A stretch of DNA of 64,000 nucleotides from Uranotaenia lowii (Eukaryota; Arthropoda; Insecta; Diptera; Culicidae), in the NCBI RefSeq assembly GCF_029784155.1, contig NC_073693.1:139923988-139987987 (forward strand), in the 5' to 3' direction. Numbering within the stretch: position 1 is the stretch's first letter; the number at the start of each line of letters is the position of its first letter. The notes under the pieces are model-generated. The model saw nothing but the letters and a program-made list of their open reading frames with translations, ran no database searches and was not told the origin of the DNA. The position numbers were made by a program, and so were the translations under genes. Positions 23,001 through 38,000 of the stretch are shown piece after piece.

Positions 23001-26000
23001 GTTATAGAAACAAGGCTATATATTAAATATAACAAAGCAGCAAATCGAGTAAAAACTAAGAAAAAAGTAACATTTTGAGAACTACAATGTGATAATCTTT
23101 TTTTTTGTTTTCAGATGTCCGATGATTGAGAACAATATTCCATCACACTAAAGAAAGTCAATGTTGCTATTGTTCCTGCAACCAAGCCGATATATTGATG
23201 TTCCATAACCTACACCCTTTGGACTCAACTAAGAGTGATTATACATCCAGAACATAACAAAGAAAATTTAGAATCAAATGATGTCAGATTGATTGTTTTA
23301 GTAATTTTAAAGCCTTTATGTTGAATCATAAGTTAAAATTGAATATTTACTATTAAATATTGAACATTTATAAATTTTCAAAAGCATTTTTCTTGAAAAA
23401 AAAATGTTAATTATCATAGTTTATTAGAAGCTTTCACAAATGTCTAGATAGGTGCTGAAAAGTTGAGAAATAATAAAAATCAAACCTATGTAAAAAAAAA
23501 TTTCCAAGTTTAAAACAGTTCTTAAGATATTCTATTTTTAATTTATTTAGTTTATTAAATACATTCAATGTAAATTGCATTATATCAACTTTGCTATCAC
23601 TCTTCGAGGGTCAAATTATTTTTCATATTAGTTTTTTTTAGCAAACATTACAGCAAATTATTTATAAATGGATTGTACAATAAAGCAAAATTTTTCTTGT
23701 ACTGAAGCTTTAAATATACTTCGTTTTGCTGCCGTTTTCCATAAATTTGGTTGCTATTTTTGCTTGTTTTATATTGGCATGTTTTGCAGTTTTCGATAAA
23801 ATTTTGCCGAATTCTGCTACCATGCTTTTTAGAAAAATATGGTATTATTTTGACCGACTAACGATGAAAACATACCCCACTATTGCTCTTATTTTAACTC
23901 TTCAATGCATAGTGTTGTTTTAAAGCAACACTAATCAAAATCCAAATATTTCGAAAACGCGTGGATATTTTTGAGTTCTATGCATAGAAAAAACTAGAAC
24001 CAAAATGTTCATATGCTGATAGCAAAGTACAGCCAAATTTTGCTTGAATTGAAGCTCTAAATATACCTCGTTCTGCTGTCGTTTTCGGTAACTTTTGATA
24101 GCATATTCATGTCAAGTTTTGCTATCATTCAATATTTACTGATGCTTTATATTGGCATCATTATGCTCTCCAAGCTCTCGAAAATCGAGGTGTAGTTGGG
24201 CTCTCAATTTTAGCAAAATTAGGCATCACTTTGCTCACGAAGTATGAAAATTTGTGCTCTCATTTTTGCTGTGTACCACCTTATGTCAAGCAAAATGAGA
24301 GCACATTTGGCTCTCAAGGCGTGATAGCAAAATTTGCTATAATTTTGCCATAAAAGTCTGCTCGGGAGATACTTACAAAACTGTGTATGAAGTCGATCAA
24401 GTAGATGACAAATGCCACCACTTCGTAGGCCAGTACGAGGAACAGAATGATTATGAATGGATAGATTCCGAAAACTATGCAGCCTCTTCCCACGCAGGAA
24501 ACACAAGCGGATCCTAAAATTTAAAACACTTGTCTGTAAAGAATGTTTTAAAAATACTTTATATTTTTCTAGACGTTACCAAACATCAAGATGGTGGAAA
24601 TGGCCCACACCCCGTACAGTGCCACCCCAACCAGACAGAATATGTAGGTCCGGAAGGCGGCATCCGACACATCTGGCAGCACGATTGGGAAGTTTTCTGG
24701 AACGGTTACGCCCAAGTTGGTCAGGTTCACTGGGCCGCATTCTGAAGCTAATAAAAGTTTTGGGGGAAAAATGGTAGTTGTAATTATGTTGTAACGACAG
24801 TTATAAACTAATTTAACTTACACCGAAGGTAGTAAAGATAGATGGCATATTCCTCTTTCGAGTTGTTCATAGGAATAACGCAGTTATGAGCCAATATTCC
24901 TGCAGTTGTGCCGAGGATGTAAAGGATGGAGAAAATCTGGGGAGAGATGAAATAAAATATTTAAGCTTATCAGAATGTTTCATAATATGTGATACAGTTC
25001 CAAGAAGTTTTCAAATAAGATGGCTCCAGAGACTTCAACAGCAAGTAGTATAATAGTTTTCCCTAATTTTGTTACTGTTAAAAGTTTTATTTGTGCTGTT
25101 TGATTTCATAGGAAATGAAGATGTAATTTAATTGCGTTAAAATGATTACAGATTTTCAACGTAAATACAGATAAGAAACAGATAGGGGAGAGTGGGGATA
25201 CTTGATCCCCTTTTCTCATTTTCACCATATCTTTTTGAAAAAATATAGCAACTCGCCGTCTTTGACATTTTATGACAGCTTGTAACTTCAAGTTTCTATG
25301 ATCCAAAAATTAAAACGATACTTGAACCCGTTGATGAACTAGAAGCATTTTCGTGGGAGTAAAAAAATTGAGATTTTTCTGAGGTTAGGGGAGACTTTTC
25401 TGCGTGTATTTAATCCATCGGACTGAAAGTCTAAATGGATGTGATGGGAAAAGCACTAGGCAAAAAACCCATCTAAGAAGATTACATAAACGATATAACA
25501 GTTATCAGGAGACAAAACTAGCACTAATGGATTAACAAAATAGAAGCTAACTTAAAAACGCTGTACAAAACAAAAATTAACTTAGCATTGTAGCTCGTAA
25601 GCGGTTCACAAATGTATCACTGGACAAATTAAAATCAAATTCACTATATACATCATTGAATACTGCACACATGGCACGAATAGGCTCGTTCTGACCATAA
25701 ACCGTTCGATGAAAACCAAGCCGAAGAAATTCTCGCGTTCTCAGTTGTCTAGGTACCACGTTGAAATCAATTCTTTCAAGAATGTTTGGTGCATCGATAG
25801 CACCGAGCAGCAACTTTCCAACAAACGCCGCCTTCAGGAATTCACGTCGGTCAGCGAGGCTGTCCAGTTTAAACCAGGAACATCGTTGCAGGTACGTGGG
25901 AGATTCTCCCAAAACTGGCCAGGGGTAAATCCGAAGTGCTGAGCGGGTAAATTTCGATTGCACGGATTCGATTCTCCTGATCCAGGTATCGTGGCTGGGG

Positions 26001-29000
26001 CACCAGACGACAGCCGCTGATTCAAGGTGCGAGCGCACTAAAGCACAATAAAGAGTTCGTAGGCAACGTAGATTTGTGAATTCCTTGGTGATTCGCAGCA
26101 TAAATCCCAAATTTCTGTTTGCTTTTGCTACAACATGATTCAATTGGTTTTCAAAAGTTATTTTGGAATCCAGAAGCACACCTAAGTCCTTCACAATGGA
26201 AACTCGTTCAAGTGCGGTATCATGAAGAGTGTAATTCCAAGTCAGAGGATTCCTTTTCCGTGTAAAGCTTATCACGTTACATTTCGCCACACTGACCGTT
26301 AAGCAATTCAAATTACACCACTTAAGAAATTTACTCAACATTTGCTGCAATTCTAAGCAGTCGCTGTAGCTTTCGATTTTCCGATAAATTTTCAGGTCAT
26401 CAGCATACAACATTCTACACCCCGACGGAAGAGCGTATGTTATGTCGTTGTAGTAGGTGCAGAATAGAAGAGGTCCGATGTTGCTTCCTTGTGGTACTCC
26501 TGAGTTATTCTGGAACACATGGGACTCGGCATTTCCGAGACGGACAGTAAGAGAACGATTCGTCAAGAACGATTCGAACCAGAGAATGAGTCCTTCTTCG
26601 AGTCCGAGATGTCGTAGTTTTGCGAGGAGCAAACGATGGTCAATACGATCAAAGGCAGCCTTAAGATCAGTATACACTGTGTCAACTTGACCACCTTTTT
26701 CCATAGTGCGAATGCAGAATGAAGTGAACTCCAACAAGTTTGTGTTCGTCGAACGTCCCGGGTAAAACCCGTGTTGATCGACAGAAATGTACGACTTAGC
26801 GGCATTAAAAAGTCTCTGTGACACCAGGATTTCCATCACCTTAGAACAGGCACAGAGGGAAGTGATTCCCCTGTAATTCGTTATGTCGTGCTTATTACTT
26901 TTCTTGTGAACCGGGAACATAAACGACTTCTTCCAAGAACTTGGAAATTTACCAGTGCGAATGGACAGGTTGAAGATAGCTGACAGTGGCTTCAACATAG
27001 CCTCAACACAATTTTTCAAAATATTAGACGGAATTCCATCAGGTCCTACAGCTGAAGACGGTTTTAGCTTTGATATCGCTGCTTTAACTTCATCCTCCGA
27101 GAAAATAATTCCCGTTAGATTGAGCATGTTGCTAGGAACGTACCGCAGGGCTCTTGCGATTTTAGTAGACGAGGCATGCGAAGTACTGAAAACGCTGGCG
27201 AAATGTTCAGCAAAAAGATTACACGTCTGTTCCAAACTAGACGATTTATGCTCGCCTAAAAACATCTCCGATGGGAACCCGGTTTCCTTTCGCTTCTCGT
27301 TGACAAAAGACCAAAAACGTTTCGGGTTGTGCTTCAACATAATTTGCATGCGCTCAACGTGTTGTGAGTATCGGAGTCGATTGTAGCGTTTGTACTCATT
27401 GCTTGCAATACCAAACCTGCGTTTATTGAATGGATTTTTATCACGCGACAAGCGTCTTATAGCAGCAGCTCTTCTGCGTTTCAGCGTACGCAAATGTGCA
27501 TCAGACCAAGGTGGTTTACGTAGAGGACGCTTCAATGGGACGTGATCTCGAAATGACTCGTGTAACGTAGAGGTAAAAAAGTCCACAGCCTGATCTACGT
27601 CAGTGACATTCTCGATGAACGACCAGTTGGTGCATAACAATATTTGGGATATTTGTGCAAAATCAGCTCTATAAAAATTCAATGAACATGTGTCAGTTGC
27701 GCTATCAAACGGTGTGGTTCCAGTGTAGGTTGACGCAATCAATAACGGTGGGTGATGAAGATCTGCTTCTATCAATGGTTCCATGGCGGTTGAAACGCTG
27801 CAACTTTCTGCAGCGAATTCATTGATAAAAACCAAGTCAAGGATGCGGTCAAGGAGAGTTGGTGCCAAGGTTCATCTGCCGATTACCCAAAAGATCCATC
27901 CCGTCTAATAGGGCGGAAGAGCAAGTTGTAAATGATGAAACCGCGGGGTCTGGATAGGCAAAATTTGCGGAATTTTTTATCCAACTGAGTAGAGGCTGAT
28001 TATAATCGCCGAGCAGGATGTGCTGATCGTTGGGTCGTAAAGAATCCGCTATCGCGGCCGCTGAGTTCAGATGGGAATCCAAAATTGAAGGATCGCTAGC
28101 ATCGTCTGGACTGAGGTAAACAACGCCAATATAGATCTTTCTCTGGTTAGTCTCGATAGCCACCCACAAATGCTCGACGTTCAGTTCGGTTTCGCTAACA
28201 ACGGTGACAGGGGAGGATGTAAAACGGTTGGAAACAGCAACAAGAACACCGCCACCTCTTCTTAGACCAGTGATAGTAGGGTCACGATCACGACGATAAA
28301 CGTTATAATGATGACCAAATAGCTGCACCGATGTGATTTCGTCATTCAACCACGTCTCAGTGAGCACTATAACGTCGTACTCAGGATCCGAAACTGCCAG
28401 AAAAAGTTCGTCGATTTTGGTGCGCAAACCTCTCACATTTTGGTAGTATAGCCGAAGAGTTGATCTGGAATGTGAACAACTATCAAAGGGCGAAGACGCC
28501 TGATCATGAAAACACGAAAACATACCTGCAGTGGCAGGTTGGAAGGCCCCTTCCCCAATGCTACACACAGGGCCCGAGCGACTACGACGGCTGGAAGATA
28601 CTTTGGAAACCAGCTCAACTGTGGTAACGGATCGGGGGCCTTCCAAAGTGCCTTGAAACGTGCGCTCGGTGTCAGGAGAAGTTGAAGCAAAATGAAGAGT
28701 GCTGCCTATTTGACTTGATCCCCTATTGAAAGAGACTTGATCTTTTATTCAGGAAGCCCTAATCCTTGTATAAAAATCAAACAAAACCCCAAGACAGAAT
28801 GTTAATTGACTATTTTGGTCATGTTTGTTTTTATTTCACCATTTATAGCAGACATAAGAAGAAAATTCTATAACTTTGTCTCAACGCTATTAACATTGCA
28901 TACTTAAAGGCGCTATTTTTATAATTAAGAGAAAATTAATTATTTTTGGTCTTTTCTTCAGACAATTGTTTGATAAACATTAGTTTTTGGATAAATATAA

Positions 29001-32000
29001 GTTATTTCGTAATCAGCAATCATAACGATCAATTCAGAAGAAGAATATGCCGTTTGGAAGGGGGATCAATTGTACCCAACTCTAGGGGATCAATTGTACC
29101 CATAATCAACATTTTAGAAAACTTATTCTGAAAAAAGTTGAAAGTTTTCCATTGCTTTGAAAATATTGCATTATGAATTCATTTTACGCTCGAACGATTG
29201 ATACATTGGAACAAATATTTTTTTCATAATTTTACCATGTAAGGAACATTTTAAAGTGATGGAAAAAGATCTTCAAGTTACATTTTGTGAAATTTTTCAA
29301 ACAAAGTTCAATTACTCAAACAATTATTTTGTTAAAAATTTTTAAACTTCAAGCATTGTTATTTTGCTCATTTCGACACATTTTTCTAGAACATTTGATC
29401 TTTGTAAGACATTCCAGTTTCGAGATATAGCTAAGGAATCAAGTATCCCCAGGGATCAAGTATCCTCATTCTCCCCTACAGATTTCAACCCTCATCCGCA
29501 TTAGAGTGTCATTTTGACACTATTGCAAGTTTGAATGCTTGTAACTTTTTTCAGAAGCTTCAAAAAAGAAAAATTTCTTCGTGGACCCTAGACGAATTCA
29601 AAAGTTCTTTAATATTGCATCTTTATTTATGCGCAACCCTGGAAGCCTGGACAAAAAAACTCTCTTTTCCGACTTAGAGTTTGATTTGACTCATTTTGAC
29701 ACTCCAAAAGAAAAATCTATTTAAGTCGTTTGAATTATTATGAATTTCATATATTCAGTAAAATATGTTTAGAACATTATATATAGCTAAAGCTTACAAT
29801 TTAAAAAAAAATATTTCTTGGCTTCATGATGTAGACATTAACTTCAGCTTTCATATGCATAAGACAAATATTTTTTTGGACGTGTAATATATGAACTACA
29901 GCAGTTTTCCTGAGCATGTTTTTTCGGATTTTTTTTTCTTTCATGCTGAATAACGATAAAACTATAAGCTTTAGCTATATATAATGTTCTGAACATATTT
30001 TACTGACATTACAAGGTTTCTAGTGATATAAGTTCATTGTAATCGGTTAGACGATTTTAGCTTGGAGTGTCAAATTGACTCTCCTAGTGCTGATTAGGGT
30101 AATGAAATCTAATGCGGATGAGGGTTAAAGAACTTCTTATCACTTAAGTTGCTTTTTTTTTTGTAGAAAACAGGCTATCAAATGTTTTCTTAGATTAAGT
30201 GAGTGGTGCGTAAGGATAGCTTTATCGGTAATACCTAAACCGAAAACCTGTATCCCAGTCCAGGAATAGTTCTTTAATACCGAATACAGGTTTTACGTCC
30301 TTCCAAAACCAGTTTTTTTGATGTTGATAAATAACCAGGTTATAAATCAAACTTGGAGAAATGTTTAATTTTACTAAAAATAAAATTCACCATTTGTTAA
30401 CAAAAGGTTTGCTGCTCGAGCTTTAATTCATAACCGCGGGAAATTTAACATTATTATGAACTTTAAATCTCGGTGGTCAAAAGTAAAATGTATGAAAATC
30501 TTTGATAAATTTAATAGGTGAGTAAGTCCACAAACCAAAGATCAAAAAGATCAATTTTCCTGAATGTTTGGACAACGTGCTGCTATTCAGAACATTAGAA
30601 TTACAGCAAATAATAATTGTTTATGTGTAACATCCGGATAACAAAGATCCAAAATCTATTCTCTTGCAGTCTTATTTTTATACTTAGATACTTTTTTCAA
30701 TGTTAATTTGTTAGAATTTGTTAGAGGTGATAAAAATATTTATTAGTGTAAATATGTTTCAAAACAGTCGATCATATATAACTGACAAGCCTAGTATAAA
30801 ATGACTGTTCACTGATTCAAGAAGATTTTAATGAGTGTTTTTGTGAAACAACCATATTAAAAGATTTTCGAATTTTCAATATATGTACCTATAGGTTTCA
30901 ATTTCATGAAACCTGAAAAGCCTAGCCAACGACATTTAGGTGAAGACTTGATGTTAGCTGCGCAGATCATTTTAAACGGATGTAAAAATTATCGAGTAGC
31001 CTAGCTCGCCTAAAATTTCACTCGTATGGAGAGGTCTTATCAAATAAAAATGTTCTGCAACGACATAAAGAAACGGAAAAATGAAACCTATGAAAAAACG
31101 TAAAAGATACAACAAAGAAATTAAACTCCCGAAACAAATGATAGAAAAAATCAATAAAAAATAACACTAAATAGCTATTTTTCTCTGTTGCTTTACTTAC
31201 ATCTTATTTTCGCTTACAGAGATCAGAGAACCTCCTTGAAGTGATATAAGCCAAAGGGATAAAAGTGTTTAAAAATTTCGAGAAAACATGCTTTTAAATT
31301 ATTGTGTTTGGCCATTTTCCATTTATTTTTCGAACAGTTGTAATTTTTTTTTCGAGCGTAAAAGTATGAGGATATAATAATAAAAATCTGAAAACTTCAT
31401 TAAATTTAATTTGAATCATCAAGAATCATTCGGCATTATTCACTCAAAATCGATCATTTTTGCACTTACATATACTTCTTTAGCTCTGAGGGTCTCATAT
31501 AGTTTTACCAAAAAGTATACAGTCACTGAAATTACGGTTTTCAAGTTATCAAAATTTTACGATATTTGACACATAATCTGTGAATCCTATAACAAATTTT
31601 TCAATGTTTTCCGATTTGGATTTGGTGACTACATATCATTGACTTAAAGAGCATTCAAGCGAACTCTAGTCTTAATATTGAGGAGTTTGAATAGCCTGAG
31701 AAAGAAAGTAAGATCGTATCAAAATTATTTAAATTTTACATCAACTTCAACCATTCGTAACTTGAATTCTATTTCAACAACTTCGTTCATCCATCCAAAT
31801 TTAATAACTTTTTCAAATATTGTAAAATATCGAAAGTTTGCTGTGAACATTTTTCCCAGCAGTTATTTTTTGCTAAGCTTTATGAAAATTAAACCTACTC
31901 CAAATATATTTTAATTGGCATCTTGCTTTGTATTTCTGTACAAGTACATCAATAATGAAAAACTAAACAGAATTTACGATTCGGTAGGAGAATTCAACTA

Positions 32001-35000
32001 GAATCGGTTTTGTACTGACAAATCTCAAGAAGAATGACATATATCATTAGAGGGAATGCATCTTTGGATAACCTAAAGAAATCATTGTAAGTGGCACGGG
32101 TAGCCGGCCATTGTAGGTTTCTGAGGGTTGGATGCCTTCTTTCGACGAACCATCGGACCGTGGAAGCCCTAGGAGAAATTCGAAGGCCAAGCCACACAGC
32201 CATAGGCAGGACCTTGCTACCGATGGGGGAATCATACATACATACATACATACAAATCTCAAGAAGAACGATTTTTCCCAAATTTAAAACTTACAAAAAG
32301 TGCAATGATTATCAAAGAATCAAATTCGTATTTATCCTGTTTATGGAAGGCTTTTCCAATACACTTGTCAACTCGAAATACTGGTAAATTTAAAAATAGT
32401 TGGATTGAGTTGAAATTGAGTTCCGTACTTTGGAAAATCAATATTATTTATGATATAACTAGAGTCTGTTGAAAAAGTATTCTTTTCAATGTCAAAAGCA
32501 TGTGACGTTCTTTATTTCAACAATTACGATCTGCGGGATTTTTAAATTTACCTATAAAATTTTTCTAAGAAGAACGGTAAACTTGAAAACTTTGAAAAAA
32601 GGGCGGTTATTTTTGAATACATAGAGACCATGAAATTGACTTAATATTCATTGTAGTCACATTATTTGGCATTTTTGGGATGAATAAACCAAGGAAGTAT
32701 TAATTGCCTTGAAAAGATTGATCTACATACGTTGGAAGGGATAAATCATTTCGTATTGCAAAAAATTCGTACTGTTTTTAAAATGGAGCAAAATTTGTTA
32801 AAATATGCTAGTAACAAAAATGACTCATTAAAATGAAACTATACTAAGGTTGACAGAATTTTTTCAGTCCGTATCCAGGCCAGACAGATCTGGACTATTT
32901 TATCTAATAACCTGGCATAATCCGGGCATTTGATTTCAAAATTGTCTACCAAAAATCCGGGAAAATTTGGTAAATACCCGAAAACTACTAAGAAAATAAA
33001 AATTGAAAAAAAATCCCGTAAAACTTTATAACAGAATTTAAATTGTATTTAAGGTTTCCACAAAACCTTTCATGATTATTTTTATAAAACTTGCTCAAAA
33101 AATTCGCGTTTTAGACGCATGAATTAAAAAAATTAAAATTGTTTTTTGTTCGATTCGGCAAAAACGGTGAGAAAATCCGGCCAAAATCCGAGAATTTTTT
33201 AATTAAATTCGGGCAACCAACTGGACCGGACTTTTCCCAAATTTTGTATTAAATATCTGGGAAAACTCGGAAAAAATCGGGTAATCTGGCAAGCTTTATC
33301 TATACTTGATGTGACCCAGGCAAATGTTTTTTATAGCATTTTAAAAATCCTTTATTATTCGTTTTCTTCGAATATTTTAGAACAATTAGTTTTTTTTGGC
33401 CCACCAGCTAATCTCATTTCTGAAATTTGGCCCGTCTGTTGAAAATGTTGGCCACCCATGACCTAGACAGTGGGGTTAATATGAACAGACGGGGTAATTA
33501 TGAACAGACGTCTCAAGGACGTGAGTTGCGACCAAAAAAAAGTTGCTTTACAGAATGATGAAGAACACGGAATCATTCATTGTTGGCAGTTTTTCAGAAT
33601 TTATTATAAGAAATAAACATATGGTGGTTGTAAGTGTGCCAAATGAAGAACTTTTGTTCATAATTACCCCACCTAGCCCTATGTATTTGACAAAATATAA
33701 ATATTGAGTAGAGATGTACCGAATAGTGGTATTCGGCGAACGGCCGAATACCGAATATTGACCTTTTCAACTATTCGGCCAAACGAATATTCGGCCGAAT
33801 ATTCGGTCGAATTTTCTATTGAGTTTTTAATGAAAAAAAAACTATAGCTTTCATTTCAATGCTTTATGTTTCTTCCATATTAATGCACTCATGTTTTAGT
33901 CGATTATTTTCAACCAGATGTTGTTATCGTATAATGTATTACAAGATATTTTTTAAATAGAGGTCATTCTGATTTTTCAAATGTCACCAATAACTGAAAA
34001 GACATCAGATGAATAGTCGCTTCTAGGGCCTTCATCCCCAAAGAAATTGCGTTTCTGTGAAATCTGGGACAAAACATGTCGAAACAGGTGCTAAGCTATT
34101 TGAATTTGCTTCTTTGATATTGAATTAGATGAAGGTCGAAATTGAGCAAGAAATCTTCAAAATATGTAGCTATTGAAAAGAAAGACGATTTTTAGCCTTA
34201 AGCATACCATTCCTTTAACCAAACGTATCCACACGGGCATTCAGGACGATTTAAAAAAAAAAAAGTATTAAAAAAGGGCAAAATTTATGTTTATTTTTAA
34301 ATTTTTGAAAAATCTTAATTGAACACAAATCCAAAAGTTTTAACAGAGAAATTACAGTTTTTTTTTGATTTACTAAACAATCTGACCAAATTTGGAAAGT
34401 GGTGAATATCTGGACATCCCGGCCAGATTTGTCTTACATATCTGGAATCTTCACTGGGTTTATGGGCAAGCCTGAATATATCCAGAAAATCTGGAATAAA
34501 CTATAATCAAAATATAAAGCGATACTTGTTAGCATTATCCTGTACAATCTGCAGTGAAAGATATGCGTATACACGTTAAATGTTTTGCTGAAACCATAAG
34601 TTTTTGATGATTGTGTACCTTTTACAACATTACTTTTGAATATTTTATAAATTACCCAAAATCATTTGAAAAATTTTACAAATCTGTAGTAGCTATTCGG
34701 CCTATTCGGCCGAATACTTAGCTCAACTATTCGGTAAGCCGAATATTCGGCTTAACGGTTTTTTGGCGGTACTCGGCGCCGAATTGATTTTGTATGACTG
34801 AAATTTCAAAATTCGAATCCTTTTTTCAAACTTATTAAAATACAATTGTTTAATTTGCAATGTACTTAAAATTCATAAAATAGCTACTCAAGTCATCGTC
34901 CAAAAGTTTGGGATCATCCCGTGGTATGGTGTAACTGCAAAAGTTCTTCTGCTTCATGCTTTTTTTATTTCACGCGTATCTCTGTTATCAATCAACGTAT

Positions 35001-38000
35001 TGTTTATCTGGTAAGCTGATTTTGAAGCTAATGAGTTGAACTTGCTTTATGAATATTTAGTTGAAATATTAGAACTTTAGCTAAAGTTTCATCATTTTCT
35101 GATGATTTTCATTAAATAGTCCGACCGTTAAAAAACTATGCAAATTTGTTTTGACCATAACTTATTAGTCGTACAAGTTATTGCAGATCAGTGTGGCTTA
35201 TTTAAAATTTTTTGACCTGCACTCACTTTTGAGATAGTTTTTAAAAGTAAAAATCTCAAAATCATATGATTTATGTTATCACCAAGGCCGGATTAAGGGG
35301 GGGGGGGGGGGGGGGGCAAAAGGGGCAATTGCCCCGGGCCCCCGGCTCTGGGGGGCCCCCGAGGGAAAAAAAAATGTTTCAACATTACTTTAATCATTCT
35401 ACTTCAATTTCTTTAAATCTATGAAAAGAATTCCAGACTAGAAATTTGGAATAAAAACTTGAAATAAAACAACTAAAGACGTCACAGTGAAATAATATGT
35501 TGAATAGTTTTTTTCTTACATAAGGGGGCCCCCTGCAGAGAAGAAGATCTCCCGAATTTTGCGGGCTGAAAATATCAAAATATTGGTATTGAAATTCAAA
35601 ATTTTCAACCTAAAATCTGACCAAAAATTATGTAAACTGATTTTGAAAATTAATCGACATAAATTAAGAAAATATGAGGCAAACATGTCAGTCAGGATAT
35701 TCTGCATAGAAAAGTTAAGATAAAGAAAATATTTTTTTTTTAAATTTTATAGACGCATTTAACCTATTGAGCTAGGTCTTTCGCGTCTCTGTTTTATTTA
35801 TGACAATATACAAAAAATAATACATTATTCATATTCCTAATCCTTCCTAGCCTATTACAATTTTATATCAGTTTAAACATATCGATATCCTTAAGAAATT
35901 TAATCACTTTGTCTTCTTGTTGTTTCTGATTTTTCAATATTAACTCAATAGAATTACCAAGTTTCAACAATCGCATTTTTGGAAGTAACATGGTGCACTC
36001 CAAAAAGATATGGTCAACAGTAAGAGGGATTTTACAGTTAGAACAGATAGGAGGAGATGAATAAGGAGTAAGAAGATAGTCATGAGTAAGTCGGCAGTGG
36101 CCGATTCTAAGCCTGGTCAAAACCTTTTGTTCGTAAGGGTTTTTCCGATCAAATCCTGGGAAAACGTTAGCTTTAATTTTGTGTAGTTTTAAGGCAGGGT
36201 TTGTAGAGCTCCATTCATCTTGCCAAGCTTGCCATATTTTTGTGTTAATAAATAATTTTGCATCAGAACCTGTAATATCTTTTTTGTAAACTCTCTTGGA
36301 TCTACCCTCATTAGCAAGTTGGTCGGCCCTCTCGTTTCCAATAATGCCGGCATGTCCTGGTATCCATACCAAGGTAATCTTTTTACTCTTCATAAGAAGC
36401 TCGCAGGATTGAATCCAAGAATTACGAGATTTGCCTGCTTCAATTGCTTTCAAGCAGCTTGCACTATCTGAAAAGATAGCGCACTTTTTGTTTTTGGGAG
36501 AATTTTTGATTGCGGTTAAGATTGCCATGGTCTCAGCACAGAATACAGAACAAGTATCCTGTAATCTTTCACTGGTCGAGGTTATTTCTGAAAATATTCC
36601 GAAACCTGTTGAACCATTTGCTTTTGAGCCGTCTGTAAATTTTTTTACGAAGTCTGAATAATTTTTAATGATTTCTTCATGATATACCGATAAAACTTTA
36701 TGAGAGCTATCGCCTGCACGAATTTGCCGGGCAATTGACCAATCTACACACGGTTTTATGTAGTCCCATCTATGTGGACCCCATCTAATAAGAGGTGTAA
36801 TTTTTCTAAAGGCACATGACGTTATCGTTTCAAAACATGTGGTTGCCCTTTTAATCAAGACAAGATCTTTCAATGTGCGTCCCATTTCAATCATTCTTAT
36901 TGCAGTTCTGGCTTCAGTTAATGCTACCAAATAACCGAAAGGAAGTTGACCAGCTTCACAAAGCATGGCTTTAGTAGGGCTTGTGCAAAAGGCGCCAGAG
37001 GCTAAACGCATAGCTTTGTTGTACACAGGTTCTAATACTGGAAGGACATGTTCTTTTTTTCTACCAGCTACACCAATACCGTACAACAATCGGGGAACAA
37101 TAATGGTTTTTACAATTCTTGTGAGCGTTTCTCTCGATCCTCTTACTTTAGATCCGATCATTTTTAAAACATTTATCATAGCAGACGCCGATTCTTTTCT
37201 TTCCTTGGCATGCTTCATAAAATTCATTTTTGAATCAAAAGTAACACCCAAGACTTTAAGCGTTTTCACTGTTGGAACTGTAAGATCACCCACAGTTATC
37301 TCAGGAACATGTCCTCGATGACGACGATTCTGACAAGTGTGCAAAAGTTGGCATTTTTCTATCGCAACACGGAAACCAACAGATGTTAGCCAATGGATCG
37401 CTTTTTCAGCGGCTTTCTGAATTTTTGCTCTGAGTGTTTTTCTCTGTTTTCCATAAGCTACCAACAGAATATCATCAGCGTAAGTGATAATTTGGACATT
37501 TGTAGGGATAACTTCGAAAATAGGATTCATACCTACAAGGAAAAGTGTTACGGAAAGTACTGATCCTTGTGGAATCCCTTGAGCAGCAGTTCGCAAAGAC
37601 GAATACGTTGATCCGATTCTTGCTTTAAAAGTTCGGTTGACTAAAAAGTTTTTTATGAAATTTAGTATTTTCCAGAAAAATTCATTTTTATTAGTGTAGA
37701 GATGACTGCGTCTCTATTCAAAGTATCATATGCTTTAGAAATATCCATTGACAGCATTTCGATGTGTTGATTATCTCTCAATGGCTTATCAAAAAATTCT
37801 TCTAGTTCAGCGAAATAAACATCGGTGCCTAGTCCTGCTCTAAATGCATACTGCCGAGGATCTAGAAGTTTTATGTCTTCTAATTCACAAATTAAACGTC
37901 TGTTAACTATTCTTTCCAAAACTTTTCCTATGCAACTTATCAATGAAACTGGACGATAATCTTCTGGGTTGCCACTTTTTTTTATTTTTTTATGAATGGG

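Larger units (their letters stand above)
18765..24366. mobile_element. 5.6-kb TIR element with GCAAA-rich subterminal arrays and exon-like cargo
   Basis: The left end CCCGAGCAGACTTTGATG and right end ATAAAAGTCTGCTCGGG are inverted repeats, continuing imperfectly into ATAGCAAA. Both flanks show AG, possibly a 2-bp target duplication. Within about 500-800 bp of each end the motif GATAGCAAA / TTTGCTATC and GCAAAATT recur many times, as transposase-site clusters do. The interior 20200-23200 is less AT-rich and has promoter-like and exon-like stretches. No transposase is recognised, and the superfamily is unknown. It fills the start of host intron 4. Confidence 0.6.
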
